A DNA stretch of 64,000 bases from WTGA01 sp965231865 (GCA_965231865.1 CBDDOJ010000001.1:496001-560000), one strand, 5' to 3'. Positions 34,924-44,132 are shown, counted from the first letter of the stretch. A program made the numbers and translations. Notes: generated from the letters alone by a model not told the origin.

Positions 34924-35916
34924 TCAGGAATTAATGGTCAGGCCCACTGAATGTGCTTCCGCCCGTTTGCTGGCAAACGCTGCCACCGCGGTATCCTGCA
35001 CACCGGTACCGGTCAGGTCGCAAATGGTGATTTCTTCTGGAGTCTGCCGTCCCGGGGCACTGCCGGCAACGATATCCCCCAGTTCCGGATACACGGTTTT
35101 TTTATTTACGGTTCCGGATTCAATGGCATGGTGAAGCTCCCCCAGTTTTTCGGTTTGTGACTGCCGGTCGGGCACATAAATATCTGTCCTCGACAGGCAC
35201 CCGGGATCCAGCTCGTTCTTGTGCGCCTGATCAGAACCCATCGCGGTAATGTGCTGGCCGGGCCGCAACCAGTCACTCATTACCAGCGGGGTTGCGGAAG
35301 GGGTGGTGGTGACGACCACCTGGGAGAGGACAACCGCCTCCTCCAGGTCAGGGGCCGCTTTCACGGTAATCCCCAGTTTTTCTGACAGTTCACGGGCGGC
35401 CGCTTCCGCTTTTGGAAAATCTCTCGCCCAGATCCTTGCCAACCGGATTCGACGGACCAGGCACAGGGCTTCAAGCTGCAGGCGGGATTGCTGGCCGGCT
35501 CCAAGGATACACGCCTGCTCCACATCGGCTGGAGCAAGATGGCCCGCGGCCACCGCCCCCGCAGCCGCTGTACGCACGTCCGTCAGATAACCGTTGTCCA
35601 GCAAAACGGCCTGCAGCATCCCGGTACGGACCGAAAACAGCACCATCAGGCCCGTCGTGCTTGGCAGGCCCTGTTTCGGGTTGTCGAAAAATCCCGGGGA
35701 TATTTTGATTGCAAAGCTGTCGAATCCCGGGACATAGGCGGTTTTTACATCCACTTCACCGTTGAATTCCCGGATGGCCATGGAAAGAATGGGGGGCATG
35801 ACCACCTTGCCCCCTGACAGCGCGGCAAAAGCCGATTCAATACAGTGAATCGTCTCCCCATCCAGGCGGACAATTTTACGGAGTTCCTTTTCGGTCAGAA
35901 TCTTTAATCCGGGCAT
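34924..35916 (-). CDS. eutC: Ornithine cyclodeaminase-family protein EutC
   Basis: This 330-residue protein is of the ornithine cyclodeaminase/mu-crystallin fold. It shows VDVKTAYVPGFDSFAIKISPGF, GLMVLFSVRTGMLQAVLLDNGYLTDVRTAAAGAVAAGHLAP, the NAD-binding ACILGAGQQSRLQLEAL and HITAMGSDQAHKNELDP. In ectoine/hydroxyectoine operons this gene is EutC, proposed to act with EutA and EutB in converting hydroxyectoine toward ectoine. Biochemical proof is limited, as far as I know. It is eight bases downstream of eutB. Confidence 0.88.
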   Translation of the reverse strand: MPGLKILTEKELRKIVRLDGETIHCIESAFAALSGGKVVMPPILSMAIREFNGEVDVKTAYVPGFDSFAIKISPGFFDNPKQGLPSTTGLMVLFSVRTGMLQAVLLDNGYLTDVRTAAAGAVAAGHLAPADVEQACILGAGQQSRLQLEALCLVRRIRLARIWARDFPKAEAAARELSEKLGITVKAAPDLEEAVVLSQVVVTTTPSATPLVMSDWLRPGQHITAMGSDQAHKNELDPGCLSRTDIYVPDRQSQTEKLGELHHAIESGTVNKKTVYPELGDIVAGSAPGRQTPEEITICDLTGTGVQDTAVAAFASKRAEAHSVGLTINS

Positions 35917-35924
35917 GGGTAAAT

Positions 35925-36932
35925 TCAGGCTTCTGGAAAATCAATGTTTTCACCGGAGATGATCCGATGGTGTAGGTTCATATCTATATTCCCGCCACTG
36001 GTGAGCACAGCCACCGGAGCATGACTCTTTATTTTACCGGAAAGCAGGGCTGCAATGCCCACGGAACCGGAACCCTCCAGAATCTGTCGTTCTGACCAAT
36101 AGGCGTGGCGGATCGCTTCGGCAATCTCGCCCTCGGAAACCACAATCAACTCATCAACCAGCTTTTGTACAATTGAAAACGTCAACCGGTTGTCCAGACC
36201 GATGCCTCCTCCCAGGGAATCCGCAATGGTCGGCAGTTCCTCAACTTCCACGGGGTGTCCGGATCGGATGCTCTCATACATAGCGGCTCCACGTTCCATG
36301 GAGACACCGATCACCCGGATCTCCGGTTGTGCGGCTTTCAGCGCAATGGCCATCCCGGAAATCAATCCTCCACCCGATACCGGAACCAGCACAGTCCGGA
36401 ATTGCGAATTCTGCCCCAACAGTTCCAGTCCAAGAGTGCCCTGCCCCGTGATAATGTCAAAATGGTCAAACGGCGGGAGCACCGTCATGTGCTCCTCCCT
36501 GACCAGGCGGTCCACCTCCACCTGGGCCTCATCCTGGGAATCTCCCACGATGCGCACTTCGGCACCCTGCAATGCAATGCCGTCTATCTTGTTCTGCGGC
36601 ACGAGGCTCGACATACAGATTATGCAGCGAATGCCTGCCTGACGTGCGGCATAGGCCAGCCCACGACCATGATTGCCCGTTGATACGCCAACAACCCCCC
36701 GGGCCCGTTGCTCCCTGGAGAGATTCAACACGGCATGGGTCGCACCGCGCAACTTGAAACTCCCGGTAGTCTGGTGGTGTTCAAGCTTGAGAAATACCGG
36801 CACGCCGGATAACTCGCCAAGGGTCTGAGAGGGCACAACCGGAGTCGTCAGAACCCTGGGGGCAATCTGGCGCCTTGCCCGCCGGATGTCTACAATGGTC
36901 GGCCAGTCCGGCCTCAATGCTTTCTGGTTCAC
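35925..36932 (-). CDS. eutB: Threonine dehydratase-like protein EutB
   Basis: A 335-residue PLP fold-type II enzyme. The lysine motif is TTGSFKLRGATHAVL. It is followed by GVVGVSTGNHGRGLAYAARQAGI and the glycine-rich PVSGGGLISGMAIALK, with late LEGSGSVGIAAL. In hydroxyectoine gene clusters this dehydratase-like enzyme is EutB, thought to remove the hydroxyl as water. The start is GTG at 36932, since no suitable ATG exists. It follows the PhyH gene after nine bases. Confidence 0.88.
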   Translation of the reverse strand: MNQKALRPDWPTIVDIRRARRQIAPRVLTTPVVPSQTLGELSGVPVFLKLEHHQTTGSFKLRGATHAVLNLSREQRARGVVGVSTGNHGRGLAYAARQAGIRCIICMSSLVPQNKIDGIALQGAEVRIVGDSQDEAQVEVDRLVREEHMTVLPPFDHFDIITGQGTLGLELLGQNSQFRTVLVPVSGGGLISGMAIALKAAQPEIRVIGVSMERGAAMYESIRSGHPVEVEELPTIADSLGGGIGLDNRLTFSIVQKLVDELIVVSEGEIAEAIRHAYWSERQILEGSGSVGIAALLSGKIKSHAPVAVLTSGGNIDMNLHHRIISGENIDFPEA

Positions 36933-36941
36933 TGTGCTGGA

Positions 36942-37841
36942 TCAGGCTGAATGGCCGGGTTTTTCATCCTGTTGATGATCAAATATTGAGGTATATCCTT
37001 CCGACCAGTCCGGGGGAAGAGGAACCATCATTTCTTCATGGTGCGCAAATTCGGATTGCACACCGCGTACGAGACGGCCATAGTTTACACTGGGATAGGC
37101 AGGTGGAGTATACGGAATCGCGTCTGCGGCACTGTAGGTGACGACAAACGCCGGCCTCCCCAGTGCACTCATATTGCGGGCAGATCCATGGATGGTGCGG
37201 CTGTGGTGAACGGAAAGGGAACCCGGCGGACCCAGCATGGACACTGCCTTGTCCAGCGCAACCTCCCCCAGGTCCTGATCGGAAATGGCACCCGTCCAGT
37301 TTCCCCGGGTGTCGTAGTGCGAAAATATCGGCCCCTGATGGCTCTTTGGAATCACCTGCAGCGGGCCCTGCCCAGGCCCGGTGGCCTCCAGCATCAGCAG
37401 AAACTGCATCGTACCGGCATGGGTGTGGGGATAAAACACAATATCCTGATGCCATTTGACTTCCGCTCCCCCACCGGCCCATTTGAAATTCATCATCAGT
37501 TCCCGGAACCTGACATTGGGACCCAGCAAGTCCGCTGCAATGTCGGGAATGATGGATTTCGAACACAGGTCCCAGAATACCGGGGCAAATTCATCCAGAT
37601 AGGCAATCCGCCGCAACCGGGGATTTTCGGAACTGTGGTCCCGTTCAATGTCCACCTTCCGGGTGGACTGCCTGCAGTCCCTTGTCTGCTCGACAACCTC
37701 CGCCAGGGCACTTCGAAGCGGACCGAGCCATTCATCGCCAATCAGTCCGGGAAATGCGAGATATCCCTGCCGGTAATAGAATTTTCTTTGTTCCCGGGTC
37801 AAAATGGATGGCGGGCGGGACAGGATACTGTCGAGTTTCAT
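36942..37841 (-). CDS. Phytanoyl-CoA dioxygenase (PhyH) family protein in the ectoine operon
   Basis: A 299-residue Fe(II)/2-oxoglutarate oxygenase of the PhyH type. The iron triad is H-x-D in VKWHQDIVFYPHTHAGTMQF and a distal His in LSVHHSRTIHGSARNMS. It sits between eutA (4-base ATGA overlap) and eutB (9-base gap), so it is part of the operon. EctD ectoine hydroxylase belongs to the same superfamily, but this protein does not show the EctD consensus I would expect and lies in a catabolic cluster. It may hydroxylate an ectoine-related compound or funnel another substrate in. The function is unknown. Confidence 0.85.
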   Translation of the reverse strand: MKLDSILSRPPSILTREQRKFYYRQGYLAFPGLIGDEWLGPLRSALAEVVEQTRDCRQSTRKVDIERDHSSENPRLRRIAYLDEFAPVFWDLCSKSIIPDIAADLLGPNVRFRELMMNFKWAGGGAEVKWHQDIVFYPHTHAGTMQFLLMLEATGPGQGPLQVIPKSHQGPIFSHYDTRGNWTGAISDQDLGEVALDKAVSMLGPPGSLSVHHSRTIHGSARNMSALGRPAFVVTYSAADAIPYTPPAYPSVNYGRLVRGVQSEFAHHEEMMVPLPPDWSEGYTSIFDHQQDEKPGHSA

Positions 37842-38668
37842 GGCAACCCCCTGGCCGATACGCCATGATCGGGGATGGGGCCCGGCCTGCGCAGCAGTCG
37901 GCCAAATCCCTTGATGGACAATTCATGCCCTGCCCATCGCAACGCCTGCCAACACAATGCCTGATTGGCCGTTACCACGGGTTTGCCGATTGCCTGTTCG
38001 ATGGAATCCACGACCTCCACCGCCCGGATGGCAGTGCAGGATATGAACAGTGCATCCGCTTCGGGGCGATCCGCCTCGAGCGCCGCGTGATAAATGGCCC
38101 GGGGTGGAGTTCTCGCCATGGCATCGTTGTCGGCAAACTGAAAACTTGTGAAGGCGGCAATGCCCAGTCCGCTGTTTTTGATGTAATGGGAAATGGGGGC
38201 GTTGACTTCGTCGGTATACGGGGTCAGCACGGCGATATTCCCGGCGCCCAGCAGGCGCAATGCGGCCAGGGACGCGGTAATGGGGGTGGTCACAGGTATC
38301 CCCGGACGGGCACTGCGAATCCGCCCCGCAACGGCGTCGTACCCCAGTACAACCGTCCCCGAGGTGCAGCTGTAAGCCACCACGTCAAGCCGGGACCCTG
38401 GAATCAAAAGGGAAGCGGCGTGGGCCAGTTCCGGCTCCATGGCACGAAGATTGGCGACCGAGCACCGCTGTGCATTCGGCACCCGGGAAACAAATACGGC
38501 AATCTCATCGCTTGTGCACATTTGATCGAAATCCCGTTCCGTTGCCAGATCATTGGACAGGGCAATCAAACCGATTCGATAGCGTCCGGGGCCCTCGTCC
38601 AGTTCAACATCCGCCTGTACGGCCAGTGACTGGAATCCATCCGGTTCCCGGCTCTGATCAATATTCAT
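37838..38668 (-). CDS. eutA: Asp/Glu racemase-like protein EutA
   Basis: A maleate-isomerase/Asp-Glu-racemase fold protein with a catalytic cysteine pair in VVAYSCTSGTVVLGYDAV and ALFISCTAIRAVEVVD, plus RIGLIALSNDLATERDF and PITASLAALRLLGAGNIAVLTPYTDEV. First gene of the leftward eut/doe operon. In hydroxyectoine catabolism EutA is proposed to invert stereochemistry before EutB acts. ATG at 38668 (MNIDQSREP) is preferred; a TTG at 38686 would add six residues. Confidence 0.88.
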   Translation of the reverse strand: MNIDQSREPDGFQSLAVQADVELDEGPGRYRIGLIALSNDLATERDFDQMCTSDEIAVFVSRVPNAQRCSVANLRAMEPELAHAASLLIPGSRLDVVAYSCTSGTVVLGYDAVAGRIRSARPGIPVTTPITASLAALRLLGAGNIAVLTPYTDEVNAPISHYIKNSGLGIAAFTSFQFADNDAMARTPPRAIYHAALEADRPEADALFISCTAIRAVEVVDSIEQAIGKPVVTANQALCWQALRWAGHELSIKGFGRLLRRPGPIPDHGVSARGLP

Positions 38669-39104
38669 GTCCTGTTGTCTGCTCAATTCGTGGTTTGTGG
38701 ACCGGAAACCAGGAGAACACCGTCAGCCGATGAAATGCAAATCCCCAGCATTCCCTGTTCTGCACCGTGTCATGGGGCAAACCAGGGTTCCCGCTGGCAT
38801 CCATGACCCGATTCACAATCCCATCATCGAGTTTCGTCCCGCAGCGGGAAAGTTTTCGGGCCGGGTTGGCAAGTCATACACCGGATTGTCCTGATACAGC
38901 AATTCTCGAACCATCGTTATATAAGACTCTCTCGCGAATTACAATGAATCCGGGGGGATGGTTTCCAGTCGTGCGCCAACCGGTACGGATACCCGGTTGC
39001 CCCAAAGACATGGTATGGTGAGAATACCCAAGACAATCCACCCTTTGGTGGAACCGAAATGTTTACAATCCGATGACGGACAGGATCCTGAGAGAACGAG
39101 ACCC
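38669..39104. promoter_or_regulatory. Divergent intergenic region between eutA and the cupin gene
   Basis: About 430 bases without a gene separate the eut operon from the rightward cupin gene. A short palindrome TCCCGC-A-GCGGGA (38837-38849) might be an operator, and an AT-rich stretch around 38910-38945 could hold a promoter. No EnuR-type regulator gene, as is often found with ectoine catabolism genes, is present. Confidence 0.4.
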
Positions 39105-39686
39105 ATGAACATCAAAACCAAGCGGGAAGCTGCGATTCGGACATGCGTCAACCAGACACGTGACTTCCTGTCAGAAGGAGCCACCATAGACTCCCTGAAC
39201 CGGGTAAAGGAAGCGTTGATGAATCTGTGCGCACAATCCCATTTATTCCCCCGGAGTGATTTTCCCGTGCCGGACAAAAGACAGAAAGAACGATGTTTCC
39301 TCATTCATGAAGACGATAACGGGGACTTCGCGCTGTACGTCAATTCCGCGCTGCCCACCCAGACCTATCGGCCCCATAACCACGGAGGCTCCTGGGCGGT
39401 CATCGCCGCGGTTGAAGGAGAAGAAAAACACGGGCTGTATCAGGAAGTCACCCCGGATACCGTAAAACTGGTCAATGAAATGGTGGTTAAACCGGGAACC
39501 GCGGTATCCATGCTGGAAGATGGCATTCATTCCATTTGCGCCCAGGGGGACCAGCCGCTGTTGCATCTTCATTTTTATGGGAAATCCTTTGCCAGGCAGG
39601 GAGAAAGGACGGAATACGATCTTGAACTCGGCATTGCTGAACACCTGATCATGGGTGAGCTGGACTACATTGAAGATGCCCGGTAA
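39105..39686 (+). CDS. Cysteine dioxygenase-like cupin
   Basis: Starting at ATG 39105 (MNIKTKREAAIR) the protein has 193 residues. The cupin iron site is visible: TYRPHNHGGSWAVIAAVEGEEKHGLY, then MLEDGIHSICAQGDQPLLHLHFYGKSF with the third His. This resembles cysteine dioxygenase and thiol dioxygenases, which turn cysteine or 3-mercaptopropionate into sulfinates. A sulfinate-forming role would fit the sulfur-compound genes further right, but the substrate is unproven. The longer frame from 38958 is upstream noncoding read-through. Confidence 0.75.
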   Translation: MNIKTKREAAIRTCVNQTRDFLSEGATIDSLNRVKEALMNLCAQSHLFPRSDFPVPDKRQKERCFLIHEDDNGDFALYVNSALPTQTYRPHNHGGSWAVIAAVEGEEKHGLYQEVTPDTVKLVNEMVVKPGTAVSMLEDGIHSICAQGDQPLLHLHFYGKSFARQGERTEYDLELGIAEHLIMGELDYIEDAR

Positions 39687-39758
39687 ACCACATTACCGAA
39701 ACGATTCCGGAGCGTTTTCTCCAATAGAACCTCAATGAGAAATCAACGATAACAACAG

Positions 39759-42332
39759 ATGGCAAGAAAACAAAAAAAGTCCGTGGAACAGTATGCGCAC
39801 ACGGAGAAGAAGCGGATCAATAACCCACCGGTGGGTCTGGTCACACCACAAACCGACCCTGATCACGGCACCAGAAAGGAATACGAGTACGACCCGCATC
39901 TTGACCCGAAACTGCAGTGGACCGGCAAGGCCGAACAGTCATGTTTTAATGTGCCGACCGTAAGTCTGCATGTCCATGAGCGTATTGATCCGAAAACCAT
40001 CCTTGAAGCCGTCAGGAAAGTGCTTGGAGACCGCCGTCAGGAAAGCCTTTTTGACAATCACAAGCCCCTTCGTGAAGCCGTTGAGTTCTACAAACACAAG
40101 GATAACTGGAGCAATCGGTTCATTGCCGGTGACAGCTTGCTGGTAATGAACTCTCTACTGGAAAAGGAAGCCATGGCCGGCAAAGTGCAAATGGTTTACT
40201 TTGATCCGCCTTATGGCATCAAGTATGGCAGCAATTTCCAACCATTCGTCAATCAGAACCAGGTCAAGGACGGTAAGGATGAAGACCTGTCTGGTGAACC
40301 GGAGATGATCAAGGCTTTTCGGGATACCTGGGAACTGGGAATTCACTCCTACCTGTCCCACCTGCGTGACCGCCTGCTCCTGGTTCGGGAGCTACTGGAT
40401 GAAAGCGGCAGTGTATTGGTGCAGATAGGCGATGAGAATGTACATCGTGTGAGCATGATACTGGATGAGGTTTTCGGAGCAGGGAATCGACTGGCAACCA
40501 TAAGCTTTGCGACCACCAGTGGAAGTTCCACGGCATATCTGCCCCAAGTCGCGGATTACCTGCTCTGGTATGTGAAAGATACTAATAAAGCTAAGTATCG
40601 GCAGCTGTACGAACCCCTCACCCGTACCGAAACTATCGATTACTTTAGTTCATATGTCATGGTTGAGCTTGCCGATGGCAGTTGTCGCAAATTAACCGGT
40701 GAAGAACGGTTTGACCCGGACCGGTATCTGCCGGAAGGTGCACGAATTTATCAACGTACCGGGTTGGATTCTCAAGGGGTTTCTACGACTGGCCGCTCTG
40801 AACCTTACGAATATGACGGCAGAACCTTTCGTTGCTCGAAAAACCGGCACTGGTCCATTTCAAAAGAAGGGATGGACCGACTGGCTGAACAGGGACGGCT
40901 TGAAGCCTTGAGCGGGCAAAGCTCATTGAGGTGGAAAAAATACGAAGATGAAGTGCCTGGTCGACGCATTCATAATATCTGGCCAGCACAGATGTACCCC
41001 AGCAAGAAGAAGTACGTGGTTGAAACCGCGACCAAGGCGATACAACGGTGTATCCTCATGACCACTGATCCGGGAGACCTGGTCCTCGATATTACCTGCG
41101 GCAGTGGCGCCACCGCTTTTGTGGCCGAGCAATGGGGACGACGCTGGATAACCTGCGATACCTCCCGCGTGGCGCTGGCGCTGGCCCGGCAACGGTTAAT
41201 GACCGCCAGTTTTGAGTATTACCAATTGGCACACCCGGATGAGGGGATCGGCAGTGGCCTGAAATACAAAACCGTATCCAAAGTATCGCCCAGTATTTTA
41301 GCCGGTGATCAACAGGACGCAGAGGTCCTGTATGACCAGCCTTTCGTGGAAAAGGGCAAGGCACGCATTACCGGCCCTTTTACGGTGGAAGCGGTCCCCG
41401 CCCCCTATGTAAAAAGCATGGATGAGATGGACAACCAAGCAGAGCAGGAGAACGCAGCCGATTTGACCATCGCCCGGACAGGTGAAACCGTGCGCCAAAG
41501 CGACCTGCGCGATGAACTGCTACACTGTGGCGTACGTGCCAAAAACGGCCAGCAAATCATGTTCAGCCGGGTCGAGGTTCTGTCCGGAACAAGATACCTG
41601 CAGGCAGAAGCCGAAACCCGACCGGCCAGCCCTGACAGCAACCCTGTCAGGGAAATCCCGGTCACGGCGAATACGCCTCTGCGGACCGTGATTTCCTTTG
41701 GCCCGGAACACGCACCGCTGGAACCCCGCCAGGTTGAGCTGGCACTGGACGAAGCCGGAAGACTGCGTCCCAAACCCCAGATCATACTGTTCGCCGCCTT
41801 TCAGTTTGACCCGGAAGCGGCCAAGGATATTGATGAAACCAACTGGCCCGGGGTTACCCTGCTCAAGGTGCAAATGAACGCCGACCTGCAGACCGGCGAC
41901 CTGAAAAGGAAACGTGCCAGCAACGAAAGTTTCTGGTTGGTGGGTCAGCCTGATGTGAATCTGTATCCAATCCATCGGGGTGAAGCCACCGGGAAATGGC
42001 AGGTCGAGGTCAGGGGATTCGACTACTTTAACACCAGGACCGGTAAAGTCGAATCCGGTGGTGAAAATGAAATCGCAGTGTGGATGCTTGATACCGACTA
42101 CGATGGACGTAGCCTGTACCCAAAGCAGGTGTTTTTTCCAATGGCCGGTCCGAAAGATGGCTGGGACACCCTGGCCCGCAACCTCAAAGCAGAAATCGAT
42201 GAAGAGATGATTGAGGCCTATCGGGGGAACCTGTCCCTGCCCTTTGAACTGGGTGACAATAAACGCATCGCCGTTAAAATCGTAGATAACCGGGGCATTG
42301 AAAGTTTACGAGTGGTCGATCGATATAAATAA
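39759..42332 (+). CDS. Type III-like DNA methyltransferase (Mod)
   Basis: An 857-residue site-specific adenine methyltransferase of the beta order. Motif IV is MVYFDPPYGIKYGSN (about residue 146). The SAM-binding motif comes later in LVLDITCGSGATAFVAEQWGRRWITCD (about 441-467). FLLVRELLDESGSVLVQIGDE-like sequence lies between, as in type III Mod enzymes. About 350 further C-terminal residues make it longer than usual Mod proteins and could form target-recognition or partner-binding domains. It opens an eight-gene rightward set ending with the matching Res-like gene. Function inferred: modify host DNA to mark self. Confidence 0.88.
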   Translation: MARKQKKSVEQYAHTEKKRINNPPVGLVTPQTDPDHGTRKEYEYDPHLDPKLQWTGKAEQSCFNVPTVSLHVHERIDPKTILEAVRKVLGDRRQESLFDNHKPLREAVEFYKHKDNWSNRFIAGDSLLVMNSLLEKEAMAGKVQMVYFDPPYGIKYGSNFQPFVNQNQVKDGKDEDLSGEPEMIKAFRDTWELGIHSYLSHLRDRLLLVRELLDESGSVLVQIGDENVHRVSMILDEVFGAGNRLATISFATTSGSSTAYLPQVADYLLWYVKDTNKAKYRQLYEPLTRTETIDYFSSYVMVELADGSCRKLTGEERFDPDRYLPEGARIYQRTGLDSQGVSTTGRSEPYEYDGRTFRCSKNRHWSISKEGMDRLAEQGRLEALSGQSSLRWKKYEDEVPGRRIHNIWPAQMYPSKKKYVVETATKAIQRCILMTTDPGDLVLDITCGSGATAFVAEQWGRRWITCDTSRVALALARQRLMTASFEYYQLAHPDEGIGSGLKYKTVSKVSPSILAGDQQDAEVLYDQPFVEKGKARITGPFTVEAVPAPYVKSMDEMDNQAEQENAADLTIARTGETVRQSDLRDELLHCGVRAKNGQQIMFSRVEVLSGTRYLQAEAETRPASPDSNPVREIPVTANTPLRTVISFGPEHAPLEPRQVELALDEAGRLRPKPQIILFAAFQFDPEAAKDIDETNWPGVTLLKVQMNADLQTGDLKRKRASNESFWLVGQPDVNLYPIHRGEATGKWQVEVRGFDYFNTRTGKVESGGENEIAVWMLDTDYDGRSLYPKQVFFPMAGPKDGWDTLARNLKAEIDEEMIEAYRGNLSLPFELGDNKRIAVKIVDNRGIESLRVVDRYK

Positions 42333-42345
42333 ACGGGGGAAGACT

Positions 42346-43602
42346 GTGATCAAGCAACTGCAACTTCGCAATTTCAGAATTTTTGATGAGGAGGTGACCA
42401 TCCGGTTTCGTCCAATCACCTTGTTGATTGGGAAAAACAATGCCGGAAAGTCCTCAATCATCCAGTTCTTGTTGATGTTGCAGCAGTCGATTGGGTTAAA
42501 CAGCAAGGCATTTCTGGACTCAAGAGGCGAGAAAGTCGATCTGGGTACATTTTACGGGCTGAAAAACAGTAATTCCCTCAAACGTTTCCTGGATTTTTCT
42601 TTGCATGTGCAGGAGAACAGCAGTCCAAGGAGTCAACTGGGAGCCTATCTGCAAGAAAAGGGTATCAAATTTTATGAGCACCCTCTCGAATACCAGATCG
42701 CCGCCAAGATCTTATACAACAAGCAGAACCTTTTCCAAGGCAAAGATTGGAAGCTCACATTGTTGTCCAACCATCAAACCATTTTGCAACGTCCCACCCC
42801 GATTACTGAAAACAGCCAGTTCCTGCAGACTAGTGGAGAATATTCAGTGGAATCTTCAGACTCAAATCCTGAAGAAATCAGGGAAAACCAGGCAGAACAA
42901 TGCTGCCTGGAGTCAATCGCGCAGACAATCAGAACAATGGAACATATTGGACCGAACAGAAGGATGATGCCAAGAACCATCGATACCGGTGAAAACATAC
43001 CCTCTCATCATGTCGGGAGAAGCGGAGAATATGCACTGCATCACTTATGGAAACTGTCGAAAAACCACCACGGTCGGTCTGAATTGATTTACCCTCATTT
43101 GAAAAAAATTGTGGATATCCAGAATATTACTTTTTCAGAGAAGGGAGATTTAGCCCAATGCGAGGCACAGAATGTGAAAACACGGGCACGTACCAATATT
43201 GCGAATTTTGGCTTCGGTACCAGTGAGAGCCTGCCAATTATAGTACAAGGCGCAATGATGGCCCCCAGAACTACTCTCCTGGTAGAACAGCCGGAAGCCC
43301 AGATTCATCCCTCAGCCCAGCTGGAACTGGGCAGTTTCTTTGTTGATTTATGGAAACAGCGCAAGGTCCATTCCATCATAGAAACACACAGTGCCAATAT
43401 CCTGTTGAGGTTGCAAAGATCCATTGCAAGAGGGGATTTGAATGCGGATGACGTGTCTGTCGTGTTTTTTGATGTCGAGAATGAAAAATCGGTCGTGAAC
43501 AATTTGGAAATCAATGAAGATGGTTCCATAGAAGACGGATTACCCATGGAATTTTTTCATCAGGATATCTGGGAAGCCATGGACCTGGAGGTTGGAGAGT
43601 GA
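42346..43602 (+). CDS. OLD-like AAA/ABC-type ATPase
   Basis: GTG at 42346, preceded by GGGGGAAG, is preferred to the TTG at 42298 inside the methyltransferase gene. The result is 418 residues. It begins VIKQLQLRNFRIFDEEV and has Walker A LIGKNNAGKSS (about 27-37). A late NFGFGTSESLPIIVQGAMM signature, Walker B TTLLVEQPEAQIHPSAQLELG (about 310) and VHSIIETHSANILLRL close the site, as in OLD-family, DUF3696-type ATPases. No TOPRIM domain is attached. A PIN nuclease gene follows with a 4-base overlap. The pair recalls the ATPase plus separate nuclease layout of PARIS-like immunity, with a different effector. Confidence 0.85.
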   Translation: MIKQLQLRNFRIFDEEVTIRFRPITLLIGKNNAGKSSIIQFLLMLQQSIGLNSKAFLDSRGEKVDLGTFYGLKNSNSLKRFLDFSLHVQENSSPRSQLGAYLQEKGIKFYEHPLEYQIAAKILYNKQNLFQGKDWKLTLLSNHQTILQRPTPITENSQFLQTSGEYSVESSDSNPEEIRENQAEQCCLESIAQTIRTMEHIGPNRRMMPRTIDTGENIPSHHVGRSGEYALHHLWKLSKNHHGRSELIYPHLKKIVDIQNITFSEKGDLAQCEAQNVKTRARTNIANFGFGTSESLPIIVQGAMMAPRTTLLVEQPEAQIHPSAQLELGSFFVDLWKQRKVHSIIETHSANILLRLQRSIARGDLNADDVSVVFFDVENEKSVVNNLEINEDGSIEDGLPMEFFHQDIWEAMDLEVGE

Positions 43603-44132
43603 ATGGGCTGACATGTGACTACATTGCGATTGATACAAATGTTTTTCTCCATCTGACCAATGAAAAATTTAATTCGGATAGACATATACACAAACTATTA
43701 CAGGTGCCGAAAGAAGGAGAGAACAAGATACATCTTCTGGTCGATACCAACGGGGAAATTTTTTCTGAATACGGTCGCCATTTGTTGAAAGAAGAGTTTC
43801 TTCAATCCCGACAACGCAAAAATGAAGCCCAGATCATAAAGTATTGGTTGAGATTTGCGCCCAGAAAACCGATTTCAGTCCATAAAACCGACCAACTGTG
43901 GTCTGCAATTTTCAGTATTATCCCGGAGGCCAAGGAAGAGGTTGACAGAATATTTGTTTATGTGGCCTTCCAAACAGGACGCATATTGATCAGCAATGAT
44001 CGCAAACACATTGTAAGCCGTCGAGGCCAACTGAAATCATGCTACAGGAATGGTTTCTGTAGCAACGGTGCAGATGTGATGGATTCCCAAGAGGCCTACA
44101 ACCGAATCCAGAACACCGGGACTTCCAATTAA
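43599..44132 (+). CDS. PIN-fold nuclease
   Basis: A 177-residue protein whose GTG start overlaps the stop of the ATPase gene (GTGA), so translation is coupled. PIN features are DYIAIDTNVFLHL with Asp12, an acidic centre EIFSEYG, EEVDRIFVYVAFQTGRIL with Asp116, and ISNDRKHIV with Asp134. PIN domains usually cut RNA, most often as toxins held in check by a partner. Here the ATPase is the likely partner or activator. Codon use and composition are AT-richer than the flanking chromosome. Confidence is good for the fold and moderate for an abortive-infection role. Confidence 0.75.
   Translation: MNGLTCDYIAIDTNVFLHLTNEKFNSDRHIHKLLQVPKEGENKIHLLVDTNGEIFSEYGRHLLKEEFLQSRQRKNEAQIIKYWLRFAPRKPISVHKTDQLWSAIFSIIPEAKEEVDRIFVYVAFQTGRILISNDRKHIVSRRGQLKSCYRNGFCSNGADVMDSQEAYNRIQNTGTSN

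Noticed and set aside
36942..37841. Calling the PhyH protein EctD ectoine hydroxylase
   Set aside because: It sits in a catabolic operon without ectABC and lacks the EctD consensus I would expect, so only the superfamily is assigned.
42298..42345. TTG start for the OLD-like ATPase inside the methyltransferase gene
   Set aside because: GTG at 42346 has a strong ribosome binding site after the previous stop, and the extra residues do not resemble the family.
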